The notes under the pieces are model-generated. The model ran no database searches, was not told the origin of the DNA, and was given only the letters and a program-made list of their open reading frames with translations. 64,000 nucleotides of DNA from Cephalotus follicularis. Its lineage: Eukaryota; Streptophyta; Magnoliopsida; Oxalidales; Cephalotaceae. Positions within the stretch are counted from its first letter, which is position 1; each line of letters opens with the position of its first letter. The position numbers and the translations under genes were made by a program. This document shows positions 33,576 through 45,815 of the stretch, piece by piece. The stretch covers positions 1 through 64,000 of the forward strand of contig BDDD01000314.1 in NCBI GenBank assembly GCA_001972305.1, read 5' to 3'.

Positions 33576-34939
33576 GTGAAGAATGGAAAAGTATCGCGCT
33601 TCAACTCGAGAGCCGACAACGTATTGAGATTCGATACAAGATTATGTGTTCCAGCTCAGGCAGAATTGAAAGACGAAATAATGATGGAAGCACATAGTTC
33701 AAATTTCTCTGTACACCCTGGAAGTACAAAGATGTATAGAGATTTGCGAGATCTCTATTGGTGGAATAATATGAAAAGAGAAATTGCGGACTTTGTGTCA
33801 AGATGTCTTGTTTGTCAACAAGTTAAAGCTGAGCATCAGTTGCCGAAAGGAACCTTACAGTCGCTTCCCATACCAGAATGGAAGTGGGAGCATATTAGTA
33901 TGGACTTCGTGACAGGACTGCTAAAGGGAATAATGCAATATGGGTGATTGTGGATCGATTAACGAAATCTGCTCATTTTCTACCAATCAAGGACAGTCAT
34001 TCATTGAGTCAACTAGCAAGGATTTATGAACAAGAGATCATCAGATTACATGGTGTACCAGTATCGATCGTTTCAGATCGAGATCCCCGTTTCACGTCAC
34101 ACTTTTGGAAGAGTTTACAGAATGCTTTGGGTACAAAGTTGAATTTCAGTACGGCGTACCATCCGCAAACAGACGGGCAATCAGAACGGACTATACAAAC
34201 TTTGGAAGACATGTTACGTGCATGTGTCATAGATTTCCAAGGAAATTGGGAACAACATGTTACTCTGATTGAGTTTGCTTACAACAACAGTTTCCAAGTA
34301 AGCATACAGATGGCACCTTTTGAAGCTCTTTATGGATGAAGATGTCGAATGCCTATCTGTTGGGAAGAGGTAGGGGAACAGAAGTTATTGGGACCAGAAA
34401 TGGTAAAAGTAACTACCGAAAAAGTGAAACTGATACAGAAACGCCTCTTAACGGCGCAAAGTAGACAGAAGAGCTATGCGGACAAGAGACGAAAAGAGCT
34501 ACAGTTTGAAGTGGGAGATCACGTTTTTCTTAAGGTATCGCCATGGAAAGGAGTGATGCAGTTTGGCAAAAAGGGAAAGCTTAGTCCCCGATACATTGGA
34601 CCGTATGAAATTTTGGAAAAGATTGGAGAAGTTGCTTATAGGCTTGCCTTGCCACCAAGTCTATCTCATGTACACAACGTATTCCATGTATCGCTACTAC
34701 GGAAATATATGGCCAACCCATCTCATGTTCTAAGAGTTGAGCCTATTCTAGTGCATGAAGACTTGTCATACAACGAACAACCAGTGGAGATCCTAGATTA
34801 CAAAGAACAAGTCCTGCGGAGCAAGATTGTTCCGTTAGTAAAAGTTTTATGGAAAAATCATGAAGTTGAAGAAGCCACATGGGAATTGGAAGATACCATG
34901 AAAAGAGAGTACCCTCATCTTTTTAAGTCTAATGTATAA
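33576..34939 (+). pseudogene. Element H: integrase with chromodomain-like tail
   Basis: The zinc-binding region shows the H-x-H block ([20 protein letters not shown]) and [14 protein letters not shown]. The core shows [32 protein letters not shown] and the glutamate block [18 protein letters not shown]. The C-terminal part has [29 protein letters not shown] and [13 protein letters not shown], ending with [17 protein letters not shown]. All catalytic blocks are visible and the protein is close to that of element 1. The region is broken into more than one frame. Confidence 0.92.
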
Positions 34940-34963
34940 CAAATTTTGAGGACAAAATTTTTG

Positions 34964-34976
34964 TAAGGAGGGTAGA
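34964..34976 (+). other. Polypurine tract of element H
   Basis: AAGGAGGGTAGA lies just before the TGTAAGGACCC start of the 3' LTR. Confidence 0.85.
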
Positions 34977-34977
34977 T

Positions 34978-36084
34978 TGTAAGGACCCAAATTTCCATGT
35001 AAGATATTATTTATGTTTGCTATTGTGTAATTGGCAGATATGTCAAGGGACCTGTAGTTATATGTGTAAGAGTCGAGCTCCTAATTTTGAACGTCGACGC
35101 GTTGAAGTTATATGTGTCAGTTGACTTAAAGCGCCGACGCTTTGNGTAAAGATGTCTAATTTAATGTTCATGTTTTAAGTTTTTACTGAAAAGGCTTATT
35201 TCTATATGAATTACTAGCTTTCGCAAAGTGATGCAAAACTGATTTTATGAACTATTTGAGTGAATTACTCAAATGGAGAGAAAAGTTTATGGATTGTGAA
35301 AGAGATGTTATGAAATGATTTTTATGGTTACTTTGAGCTGATCACTCAAAGTAAATGATGAATGAACTGCCCTTGGATTGTGTTCCAAGGGGAATGGAGC
35401 TAGATGCTCAAAGTAAATGAAGCGTAAAGTGCTCGCGGACATGCATGTGATGTAAGGATAGTAGTCGGGGAGTGCACAATACCCCGGTGAAGCGGTGTAA
35501 ATGGGTTCATTAAGGTTTTTATGATGTTTATGTTTACAAAATGATCTAGTTATGATATTAACTAGAAAACGATATGTTTTATGAAATGTTCTAGTTATAT
35601 GTATTGACTAGAAAAAAAATGTTATGTTGAAATGTGTTTAAACACCTTACTGAGCTATTTTGAGCTCATTCCTTTCAATGTTGTTTTCAAATAAAATGTT
35701 TTCAGGAAATGAATGAGTGGAGATGCGAGCTTAGAGGAAGCTCTTAAGAAGGAATTTTTGAGAAACGATGGTTATGCGATGATATTCGCATTTTGTTTTG
35801 TTATGTAATAAGAATAATGTTTTTCCGCTGTAATATGTGTTTATGTAAGAATTGTGATCCTGTGTAATGTACACAAAAGATATGGTTAATACATCTTCAT
35901 GTAAGATGATTATGTATAAAGTTTGAATTTAAGGTTATGTATAATGTTACGAGACATAAGTTTATGATGTTAAGTACTTTTAGAGAATAGTACCAAAGGA
36001 TGTAACGTTTCACACCCACACGTAACGCACCGATCTTCGGAGCTCGCTTTGAGCATAAGGTGAACTCGGGTCGGGGGCGTTACA
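34978..36084 (+). repeat. 3' LTR of element H (1.1 kb)
   Basis: It runs from TGTAAGGACCC to GGGGCGTTACA. It has a small GTCGACGC/GCCGACGC cluster (35090-35145) and, 432 bp before its end, GAGCT-ATTTTG-AGCTC (35652-35667). That is a hairpin in the same position as the TTAGCC/GGCTAA hairpin of the other LTRs but with another stem. The start of M (61408-61496) is homologous. One ambiguous base (n) is at 35145. Confidence 0.93.
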
Positions 36085-36714
36085 GTATGTCCACATAGGA
36101 CCACAATAACAGTTATAGCGCCGCCAACTCCTGGCCCCACGCTACACTCCCACTACGGTCCCCACTTCGGGCAACCAAGCGAGGCAACAGTACAGTGAGT
36201 CACCCAGCCGTACTCCAGGCCCCTAGGTACAACCCTACCACTAGTCGGCGCTGGCAACCTCCGCCATGCAACTAGCAGCTCAAACACAATCACAAGCAAT
36301 TCACAGAGCAAACAGTGAATTTAAACAGTAACAGTGCAGTAAACAGTAACGATCGATTTGATCGACAACAGGCAGTTGTTTTCCAAAATGTTTCCAAAAT
36401 TGACAACATTTGAAAATAGGTATTTTCAGTGGAAAATATCAGTAACCAATTTCAGTAGTGTAAATTGTTTATCCAATCAGTTGAAAATACGTTGTTTAAT
36501 CAATACATATTTTAGTACTCAAAATATCTTATTCCGAGCTCCTATATGCATTTCTAAAGTATCAACACATTAGAAATCATAAACAGTACGCAAACAGTAC
36601 ACAATCAGGCAGTAAATAGTACATCTGCAATGCATACATATGCTCAAATGCACCCAAATAGGAATCGGGATCATTTCGTATCATTCGAAGAAGAAAACTC
36701 CAAACAGTAACAAA

Positions 36715-36975
36715 GGCGTCGACGTCTTTCCCAAAGGCGTCGATGTCTTTTCCAGCAGGCGTTGATGTCCAAGTCCTAGTATCGTCGTGTTTTTTCACAG
36801 AAGACGTTGATGTCCATTTCTTACACGTCGACATTGAAGGTCTGGATCCTCAAAACGACAGTGTATTATTCAATGGCGTCGATGTCTTTCATAGACGTCG
36901 ATCCCTTTCGATCGATAACAAGGCAAAACTTTAAAAGACATCGATGTTTAACTAAAGGCGTCGATGTCTTTTTAA
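36715..36975 (-). repeat. TCGA-palindrome cluster of solo LTR I (inner)
   Basis: Units such as GGCGTCGACGTCTTT, GGCGTCGATGTCTTT, AGACGTTGATGTCC, GGCGTCGATGTCTTT and AGACGTCGATCCC lie about 1.05-1.3 kb from the LTR start. Confidence 0.83.
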
Positions 36976-37724
36976 CAGTAGTCGTCTTCTACCTCACGAC
37001 TAATCAAACAGTGGCCTTAACAACTCACAATCATGCATAATAACAGGTTTTCATAGCAAGGAACCAACATGTAGATACTCCAAATGTATCTAGCATATCA
37101 TGGTATCAATCCAGTAACAGTATCAATCCAAGAATCATACATTTTTATTCATTCAAAATCATAACCATGCATAAATATCAAACACGAAATTATGGCATGA
37201 CTTTCCCCTACCTCTGGCTTCAAGTTTGAAGCCGAAAGTGCACCTCTTTTAGTATCCAAACAGGTCACAGCAGCCCCTCCAGGTCCGTCCCGTAGCTGCA
37301 CCAGTGGTTCCAAGGTCCAAGCTCTAAGCTCCAAGCTCATCAATGGTGGAACACACACTGTTTTATTCCCTCTCTTCCTTCTGGTGTTTTAAAACGAGGG
37401 AGATAAGTGGGGAGGGTGATTCTTATGCAGATTTCTCCCCCCTGACATTCTTCTCCTGGCATTTGATGGCCACGTTCATACTCTCTCCCACCTACCTTCT
37501 TTCTGCATTTCTTTTGCATTCTTAAACCATTCTTTCGTTTGCAGATTGTAGGTGAGGATTCCTCTGCATGTTCCATGTGAGGAGCATGCTCAGAGCACCC
37601 CTGGCAACACACCCACATGCACAACACGTTAATATGCACTTGAAAAGGCATTAGGTAAAGCCTCTAAATAAATCTCCTTGCACGTTATTCTGCCGACGAA
37701 GAACGTGCTGGCCATTCTTACAAA

Positions 37725-37860
37725 GGCGTCGACGTCTTTACTTTAGACGTCGATGTCTTTTCCACTTTTGTAAGAAGATGTCGATGTGCATGCCACGCAT
37801 TCACGTGTACATCAAACCTCAAAGGCGTTGACGTCTTTCCAAAGACGTCGATGTCTTAGC
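37725..37860 (-). repeat. TCGA-palindrome cluster of solo LTR I (outer)
   Basis: GGCGTCGACGTCTTT and AGACGTCGATGTCTTT, then AGATGTCGATGTGC, GGCGTTGACGTCTTT and AGACGTCGATGTCTT, lie about 165-300 bp from the LTR start, in two pairs. Cores within a pair are 20-22 bp apart. Confidence 0.83.
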
Positions 37861-38026
37861 CCCAAAACAACGCCGTTTCAAGCTGTAACATACTCATTCC
37901 ATTTTCAAAGCCATAATTAGGGTTTGCAATCATCCTTTGAGCTCAAAACTCAACATACTCATAAAATCAAGTTTAAGATTACATCATAATGGAAATATTA
38001 CATTCAGAAAAATACCGGGCGTTACA

Positions 38027-39990
38027 ATTAACCAAGTTCCATACTCGGTTGACGTATATGGCGTCCATTTCGGATTTCATGACTCCCAGCCATGCCTAGA
38101 AATCAGTGCTTTTCACTGTTTCCTTTGTAGCCAACAGGCTCGTCATCATCGATGACTTTAGATTTATCTTTGCCTTTTGCGAGAAAACCATATTTCTCAA
38201 ACGCTGTTGAAATCTTGCCGATCTCCTCTCACAAAGAGTGCCTTACTGAGATCCCTTCTCAGGTTGGTATCCTTTCCCAAATCTTGTCTTTAGAAGGTTC
38301 CACCTCTAATTCCTCATCGTCCTGTGGGCTTTCACCAGGTAGTAACTCACTTAGTTATACCTTACTCCCACTGCTTCCTGCAAGCAAGTATTTCTCTTTT
38401 GAGGAATTTTGCAGTACACGAAACAAATACCATTTGTACACTAGGATGGTTAAAATGAAATCATAAGCACTTCTTAGGATATCCCACAAACCGGCAACGA
38501 TCTGCTCATGCCTCCAGCCTAGAAGGTTTCCGCCTTCTTACAAAAGACCAGACAGTTCTTAACCCTCTTGCTTTATACTGGGTTTCCTCCTATTTAATAT
38601 CTTAAAAGATATGGAGGGGACGAATTTCATAGGAATTTGGATTAGGATCTACACTGCCGCTGCAACGCATAATCCCAGAAGGAGATAAGAAGATGAATAA
38701 AAGACATAATGGATTGGCATATTCATGAATGTCAATTTCCTCCATTTGGATACATCATTACATCATGGTGTTCCGGGAAGGATCCATTCAAAGATAGAAT
38801 TCTGTTATCTCTCAGATAACCCAAGAATTATGCAGACATGTATTCGCTTCCCCGATCAGAGCGTAATGCTTTAATAGGTTTACCCGTTTGTATTACTACT
38901 TCATGTCTAAATCCCTTAACCCTCTCAAAGGATTCAGATTTTTTTTTCACCCGAAACACTTACTGAAACTGTGATGAATCACAGGTGAAGGTAACGAAGT
39001 AGTTAAAACCTTCACGTGCATTGTTTGACATTATACCACAAATGTCAGTGTGGATATATTACAATATGTCCACTACATTCTCGCCATCATTGGAGAAAAG
39101 AGATTTGGTCATTACACCAAGGAAACATGGTGTACACGTTGGAAGGGACTCCTCGTCATGGATGTCCAAAAGTCCATCCTTAACCAAGCGTGTTTATCTA
39201 GCCTCGCTATAATGACCTAATCAATAATGCTAAAAGTTGTTAAGGGTTTATATCATATTAAACTCAGTCTTTTATTAGTAATTCCTTTCTCAATAGCTGG
39301 TGCTATTGTTTAATTAGTATTTAAGACTCAAAAACCTATTATCTAGTTAATCAGTACCGACTGATACACAACCAGAAAATAATAGCCACTATCCATTTGT
39401 AATAAATAAAAAGCTCTCAGATTTACAAAATATACATTGGAGATGCTAATCAAAGTTTAGAACAAAAGTTCTTTACAATGTTTATAGGAGTTAAGTCTAT
39501 ATACAAAAGCCACATTGCTTTACATATATATACAAATCAGAATTTCCTATAACATTAAAGTAGATCCCCGATCTTCATGTCATAGGTCCATTGCATCCTC
39601 AGCTCCCAGCTGCCCACCACCTCTTATCATCCTATAAAGAGTTACAAATTTTAGTCTCACAACTTGAGTCCAAAACCCAAATTGAACTTACATTATAAGC
39701 CAGATGGAATATAAAAATATGATGGTACCTAACCCCGAGGTAACATCTGCAATGGAAGCAAGAAATTGTTCACAATTTCTCTTACAGTATCCTAACTTCC
39801 CACACAGAGGTAGGATTTCTCCTTAATAAGTTGTTTAATCCTCTCATGAATGGTATCCCCAAACCACATGAAGTGGTTCCTTTTCTTTCTTCCTTATGGG
39901 CTCCTTACCCTTGGAACTGGATCCTCTTGATCCACTTCTCCCTGAGGTTGTTCCAGAAGAATGAATAGGTATCACATATTGTTTTGATCC
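38027..39990 (-). pseudogene. Copia G: protease, integrase and start of RT (degraded)
   Basis: On the minus strand an integrase block equivalent to KALRSDRGSEYM lies near 38850, and the region near 39870-39960 is rich in Lys/Ser like the end of copia gag. Conservation is patchy and many breaks are present, so exact domain limits cannot be given. The left edge is the TSD of solo LTR I. Confidence 0.65.
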
Positions 39991-40017
39991 AGACTGGTCC
40001 AAAACTACCTTATCAGT

Positions 40018-40332
40018 TCACGACTTTGTGCCAAACAACTCCTCAAGTTGTATCAACACGGCACATAAGGTCTGTGGAGAAATACATAGCGTTTGCCAGT
40101 TTGGCATCAAGGCAACACTCGCCATGTATTGAGGTCTATGATCGTCGTCCCACCACTTAGCCACCTCGGCCTTGTGATGGTTAAATGCATTGATCTCTAA
40201 TGGGTAAGGTGTCTCAGTCATAACATGAGTAACTCTCATGCTCGTGAGTACCATGCGTAACCATTCAATAAAACGTGGATTATGTCGCTTAAGAAAATTT
40301 AAAACATGCCAAAAGATAGTGATGTCTGCCAT
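40018..40332 (-). pseudogene. Copia G: gag (capsid-like) region
   Basis: This minus-strand open frame of 104 codons begins MADITIFWHVLNFLKRHNPRF and has AEVAKWWDDDHRPQYM and the CISPQTLCAVLIQLEELFGTKS block. The W-x-x-x-D-x-x-A-x-x-x-I and L-W-x-x-L-x-x-x-F-type spacing is that of copia gag proteins (UBN2 group). It sits between the primer site and protease/integrase, the expected place. Only the first part of gag is recognisable here. Confidence 0.7.
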
Positions 40333-40393
40333 TTGAGTATATATATTAGAAGAAACAAGATAGTATATTAGCAGATCATTCGATTTTATGTTA

Positions 40394-40899
40394 TTACCAT
40401 GATCCTTGGTCTTTAGTAATTATGGCTCCTCCCACTATTCTAATCGTATCCCACACCTCCATGTGGAATTCGGGAAGCACCCGTTTCCTAGTGGGGATCG
40501 GAATCTTTCTTGCAATATCACGGTCTCCGCTGTGGCTAGACAAACCATAATACCAAATAGGTAGGCATTTAGCATCAATTTGCATTAGGGCCTCGCCCTT
40601 GAAATGCAAGATCCGATACAAGTTCAGCCTCACGACCCATACAATCCAACGCTGTGGCGCTGCCAATAGTATGAACTCGGTATAAGTCAGACCCACTACC
40701 CTCAAAGAAATAGACCCGTTTTGATACCCGCCTGCATCGGTACCGAAAGATGGCTACTTCCTTCCAGTACTATCCCAGTACTGATATTTAGTAGAAATGT
40801 CATACGGGGGACCTCTGCTAGGGCAGCGCTATCCCCAATATATCCACACCCGTAAACGAAGGCGTGGAAGGCCAACGACAGGACACCATTGTGTCCCAC
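40394..40899 (-). pseudogene. Unrecognised open region upstream of gag in copia G
   Basis: Minus-strand sequence between the primer site and gag has codon-like content with blocks such as FHAFVYGCGYIGDSA, AAPQRWIVWVVRLNLYRIL and VLPEFHMEVWDTIRIVGG. I do not recognise a family. It could be an N-terminal gag extension, an extra open frame as seen in some plant copia lineages, or a captured host exon. It is not intact. Confidence 0.5.
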
Positions 40900-41719
40900 C
40901 TCTTATGGACTTATTATTTCACAATTGGAGGAATTTGAGGTCTCATCAAATTTTAAATTACCAAAGCCGTTATTAAGTCAATTTTAATCTTCCAATCCAT
41001 TTGGAACGACTTATTATGCTTGACGTGTTTGGATTGTTTGCAAAAAGTAAACATCCATATCATGCATCCTATCATCCACATAGAAATAAAAATGGCTTGA
41101 CTAGGGATTAAATCTATGAGAGATCACACGAGAGTATGTGATCACTCGGTCTCCTAGGCGAACTATTTAAAACCACTTTATTACAAAATGCACCATACAT
41201 ACATGGCCTTCACTTGGTCTTGCATTTTCCTTTATCTTCCTCTTCAAGCTCCTTTGCAATTCTTCTCTTCTTTTAAGAATAAAGAATAAAATACAAATGG
41301 AGGGAGAGAAAGAATTACACAAATAAGGAAAAACGGTGCTCGCAGGCAACCATATTACAGACCAAATAAAGTACATGATAATAAGCAAATTAAACCATCC
41401 ACAAAAGAAACCAAAAGCTAGGTTCAATCCCATTGCCTACCATCATGCATAAGACTTTTAAATCTATATCCACAACAGAAATAAATAAGCACAAACAATT
41501 TCAATTTCCGATGACCAATCGAAATAATACTAAGACCGCCGATATTCCATTAAAACATCCACTAAATTAATAAAAACCTAGTCTCCCTTGGTTTTGCGAA
41601 AAAACTTAATTTTTATAAAACAATGGGAAGGGAATTAAAATAGAATCCCAACTACTTTAATCATTCCAAAATAGTCACTAAAAACCGAAATCAAAGTCCA
41701 ATTGATATTAAAACGGATC
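40900..41719 (-). other. Copia G leader, no coding signal
   Basis: About 800 bp of AT-rich sequence lies between the unrecognised open region and the primer site. I see no domain, array or notable repeat in it. Confidence 0.6.
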
Positions 41720-41731
41720 GTTCTGATACCA
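41720..41731 (-). other. Primer binding site of copia G
   Basis: GTTCTGATACCA on the plus strand reads TGGTATCAGAAC on the minus strand, an initiator-Met-type primer site, 2 nt from the LTR. It proves the minus orientation. Confidence 0.9.
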
Positions 41732-44060
41732 CTTATTGGAACCCAGGAGGGGTCTCGGTCGATTTTGGGTCTAGGATGCAAGTGTGTATAATTTTAATTT
41801 TTCAAAAACACCAAGACACGAAGTCAATGTAACACTTACATCTTACTACCAAAATCTATGTGCCTAGGATCTCTGTTTAATATTCAATCGAACAAAACAA
41901 AAAGTCAAGCATACATCCACATTACTGAAACCGATTAGGTAAACAATAAATATAAAAGATGAGGAACCATACCATCGTTGGCAGCTTCATCACTTTGCCG
42001 CTACGCGATTGCCGAAGCAACTGCAGGTTACCGGTTCCACTACCGATTTCTGGCCAGTCCACAAAAACTTCAACCAAGACATCAACGGACTCCAAAAAAT
42101 CTACTCTACCCGTTACTGGCAGAGACGCGCTGGGAAGCGCCCCGGAGGGCCCTGACTCAATGGAAAGTGGCGGCAAACACACAGAGTTCCGACTCAGTGC
42201 AACTCGGTCAACTCTCCATTGACCGACCGTGACATATGTGGACACCCACACGCCGACAAACGCACAGGTGGCTCGACTCAACAAAAAAAATTCGACCACA
42301 AAGGCACCAAAAAACACCGGGAAAAGCCTAAACTAGGGTCAAGGTCGGTAGATCCAAAGCTAGGATCCGCCTACGGTGATTGTCGGCAGCCGAACAGACG
42401 CCGGCTGTGGGAAGACAAAAAAATGCATCTCGGGCAAACAGAGAGAGAAGAAGGAGAAAACGGGGAGAGAAGGAGAAGAGGATTACCGTGGATGAAAGGC
42501 CGCCTCTTTCCCCAGCCACCGACACCAGCGACGTCATCTTCTCAGGCCAGATCGTGCTCCTGGCGCTGCGCACGCACCCGGTGCTATTCTCCCCTATTTT
42601 GCGTGTTACCCGTGTACAATGGCGTGTTGTGTTGCCAATTTTGAACAAGTCAAAACAAAAAAGTCTCTTTCTCCTTTTGTATTAAAAATAACACAATAAA
42701 AAGTTTCTCTCTTTGTTTTAAGTTATGTGCCCTCGCACATGGTATGTTAAACATACTCCCACTGTGGTTTCTCTTAATATATCAATTTGACAATAAGGTG
42801 GTAAATTTAAATTAATAAATAAACCACTAATACCAAATTAATACATACTAGTTAAAACTAGATTTTTCCTCAAGCTAGCATGTGTGTAGCATGCATTGCT
42901 TTTCGAATAATCAGGTGGGACCTGAAAGCCCGGTTTAAATCCGGTATGACTATAAATTTCTCAGAACATCCCATGAGTTTTGGTACGACTATCGCAATAG
43001 TCCCCAACTATTAAAACAGCCCCGGTGTGAATCCCATCACCCCCTGGATCCGTAGAATTAACTACGTCTATAAGTCGACATCCAGTAAACCAGTACTTTA
43101 TCCAGTCATCGGCATATGTGTCATGTATCCTACGTCATACTTGGCTTTGACCACAACCTAGGGTTCAGAATAATGTCACCCCTAGGTAAAGTCGCGATAA
43201 CTATAAATTTACGTATGCATTGAGACTTTCGGCAAACATCCCCGGAAACCCCGTTTCAAGTCTGTCTATACCTGATCAGGGTTTTATGAGTCTCAACAGA
43301 CATAAATAATATAGAGTCGATCACCCTTCATACGGGTGTGACGATCCCTTATTGCGAACTCGCCCATACATCTCAATGAAGCTCCCACAAAGCCCAAAGA
43401 CAATCCTTTTGCCAGCACGTGGTTAGTGCTGGGGAAGGCAAAAATCAAAGCCAAACAGTCACTACACAACGCATGCCAGCCGCTCAGGTTTAACGATACA
43501 ACGTAGCTCCACGAATGGTCTACTAGTCACCATAGACTATACACTACCGAAACTATAGGAATCCTATTGACATAGGTATGACTTTCTAAATAGGTTTCCT
43601 ATGGTGGGTCTGTTCAGTCTCGTGCTCCTTAGAACGAACCCCTCATTATGGTTTAGGATAAATCCAAATGGTAATGAGATGGTCCATCCTCCACATTCCC
43701 CGGGAGCAAGCATGTCACACCCCGTCATTTCGGTGCCATATACTTAGACGAGCATATATGGTAGTATCAGTATTAAACATACATTCCAGCATCACATTTA
43801 ACAGTATAAAACAGTATGCGGAAAATAGTCAATAAGCCAGAATGTATAAGTACAAGCCTTCGCACGCATCCCATACTATGTGCGGTTACAGTTAACAATA
43901 TCCTTATCATAAGGAATACAACAGTAAACAAGGTGTGATTCGTTCGTTCAATACAGTACATAACAACAGTAAAATAACAACCTTAAAATGATAACAGAAG
44001 CTTTCAGAAGCTTCGGCAGCAAGACTCCAAACGTCCTCGCTCAATCTGTAATGGTAGGGG

Positions 44061-44085
44061 TTAGCCGTTGTCCTCACTTGGCTAA
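44061..44085 (-). other. Conserved LTR hairpin in solo LTR J
   Basis: TTAGCC-GTTGTCCTCACTT-GGCTAA lies 372 bp from the LTR 3' end. Confidence 0.75.
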
Positions 44086-44629
44086 GCAGGAAGATAGTGT
44101 ATGCAGAAGAATATATGAATGCAATATGTATGACAGTTTATATAAAAATATCATTTCAGTAGCCAATATAGAGCAGTCATGCCAAGTGGCCATAAACAGT
44201 ACATATGCAAAGATACCGCACAAGGGTACAATCAATTCAGTCGTTCAGTGGTTTGGGTGTCACATGTCGCTAACTCCTAGCCCCCAACTGTGCACCACCT
44301 AACTATCACCCTACACTCCGAGAATGATAGAAAAGGTATCAGTTACTACCGGCGTTGGCGGGTAGTTTAACAGTAATTCTGCAATGTGCAGACAGTAGGT
44401 GATACTCTGGCCAACTCCTGGCACCCAGGATCACATCCATAGTCAGTGATAACCTCCATCACCGAACTACGGCAGTAGCATAGACAATCAATTCAATCAG
44501 TACAATCAGTAGTAATATTACATATATAATCAATATGCAATATCAATGCATTATGTTAGAAACATATAACAAATCAGTACAACAATTGCAAACAGTAACA
44601 ATTCATTGATCATTATGCAGTTCCAGCCC

Positions 44630-44710
44630 AGAACAGTCGGCTGCCCTCAAGAACCAGCCGGCTGTTGGGTATAGCAGTCGACTGCATTTGATGCCAGTCG
44701 ACTGGTTTTG
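44630..44710 (-). repeat. TCGA-palindrome cluster (inner) of solo LTR J
   Basis: CAGTCGGCTG, CAGCCGGCTG, CAGTCGACTG and CAGTCGACTG occur about 20-22 bp apart. Confidence 0.82.
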
Positions 44711-45719
44711 CCCAGAAATGTAGGCAGACCAGTTTTATGTAATGCAATTTCAGTGTTCAAATCAATTCAGTGCAATGAGAAAATCAACATACATAACATG
44801 CATGAACATATCTTCCAATACATATCACTACCCCTACCTCAATTGCTATCCCAAGATCAATTGAATGATCTATCTCTTTGAAGCTTTCCAAGTCTCTTCC
44901 AAGCTTTTACCAAATCAATTCTTTTCAATCACAGGAGGTTCAATCTATGCATGTTATAGGTGCATGCATCAGTACTCAGTAGATTCAGTAACATTTATCC
45001 ATTAAATCATAGTATTTCAAGTCACTAGTCATTAAGCTTGTTCCTTCTCCCATTTACTATTTCTTATGCATGTGTCTAACAATATCAATTCATCCTCTTA
45101 TTGGACAGTAGATGTGCAGGTTTAATCCATAAGGAAATCAGTAGTTATTATACCCAACAATAACTTCAATCAACTTAGAGATTAACATCATTCACTTGAA
45201 CCAAATGTTACCTCCCATTTCAATTCCATTTAAATTCTAGAATTTGTTAACCTATCCTTGTTAACATAGGATTATAACATTCTAATTACCAAAATCACAT
45301 AACAGAGATTATGATTGGAACTTACCAGGAATGATCAAAGTTCCCCTTTTCCTTCTTTGAGCTTCAATTCTCAATATGCATCCAAGGCAAGTTCTCCAAG
45401 CAATCCTTCAACAATCCAGCAACAATTCTCTTCAATTTCAGTGTTTCTAACACTACTTTACAACTCTCATCAGTTGATATAAGCCACGGATTTCCAGAGA
45501 ATCAATTGCTCAACATTTCTCTCTTTCCTTCTTCCCTCACATGCATGTTTTCTTGCTAATTTCTTCTTTCAATGTTGCAGGTGCAGGTCTGGCTTTGTAG
45601 AGCACATGCAAGGGCATGCAAGGCGTCTCATTTCCTGTCATGGCAGCTCAGGACACGTAGCCCCCATGCATGCCACGCCAAGCTAAGTGTGACACCTGCA
45701 CAGACACATGTTCTGTCGA

Positions 45720-45815
45720 AATAACAGTCGGCTGGATTCATCAGGCAGTCGACTGGACATGCCACGAGTCAGGCAGTCGGCTGTTCGTCTATGGCAGTCG
45801 ACTGTCAGGGGTGAA
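45720..45815 (-). repeat. TCGA-palindrome cluster (outer) of solo LTR J
   Basis: CAGTCGGCTG, CAGTCGACTG, CAGTCGGCTG and CAGTCGACTG lie 165-260 bp inside the LTR start. Confidence 0.82.

Larger units (their letters stand above)
32055..36084 (+). mobile_element. Gypsy element H (Tekay/Del-like chromovirus), plus strand
   Basis: It is bounded by TGTAAGGGCCC and GGGGCGTTACA, with perfect GTATG duplications (32050-32054 and 36085-36089). It has a short left LTR remnant, gag zinc knuckles, protease, reverse transcriptase, integrase with chromodomain-like tail, a polypurine tract and a full 3' LTR (34978-36084). At about 4 kb it is much shorter than a full member. The first 50 bases of the two LTR ends differ at one position, so the insertion is recent, which fits its deep nesting. 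It is broken, with about five or six breaks. Confidence 0.95.
31372..38026 (-). mobile_element. Solo LTR I (gypsy, minus), containing gypsy H
   Basis: It starts TGTCACACCCCG at 31372 and ends GGGCGTTACA at 38026, flanked by perfect ATTAA (31367-31371 and 38027-38031). Its two parts, 31372-32054 and 36085-38026, total about 2.6 kb. They are separated by H, with H's own GTATG duplication. It contains AAGACGTCGACGTCTT-type clusters and the conserved hairpin (31768-31792). It lies in the interior of copia G. Confidence 0.95.

Noticed and set aside
42219-42685. Overlapping plus- and minus-strand open frames of about 100-140 codons in the G LTRs (also 28201-28518)
   Set aside because: They lie in LTR sequence on both strands with no recognised domain; GC-rich sequence with few stops explains them.
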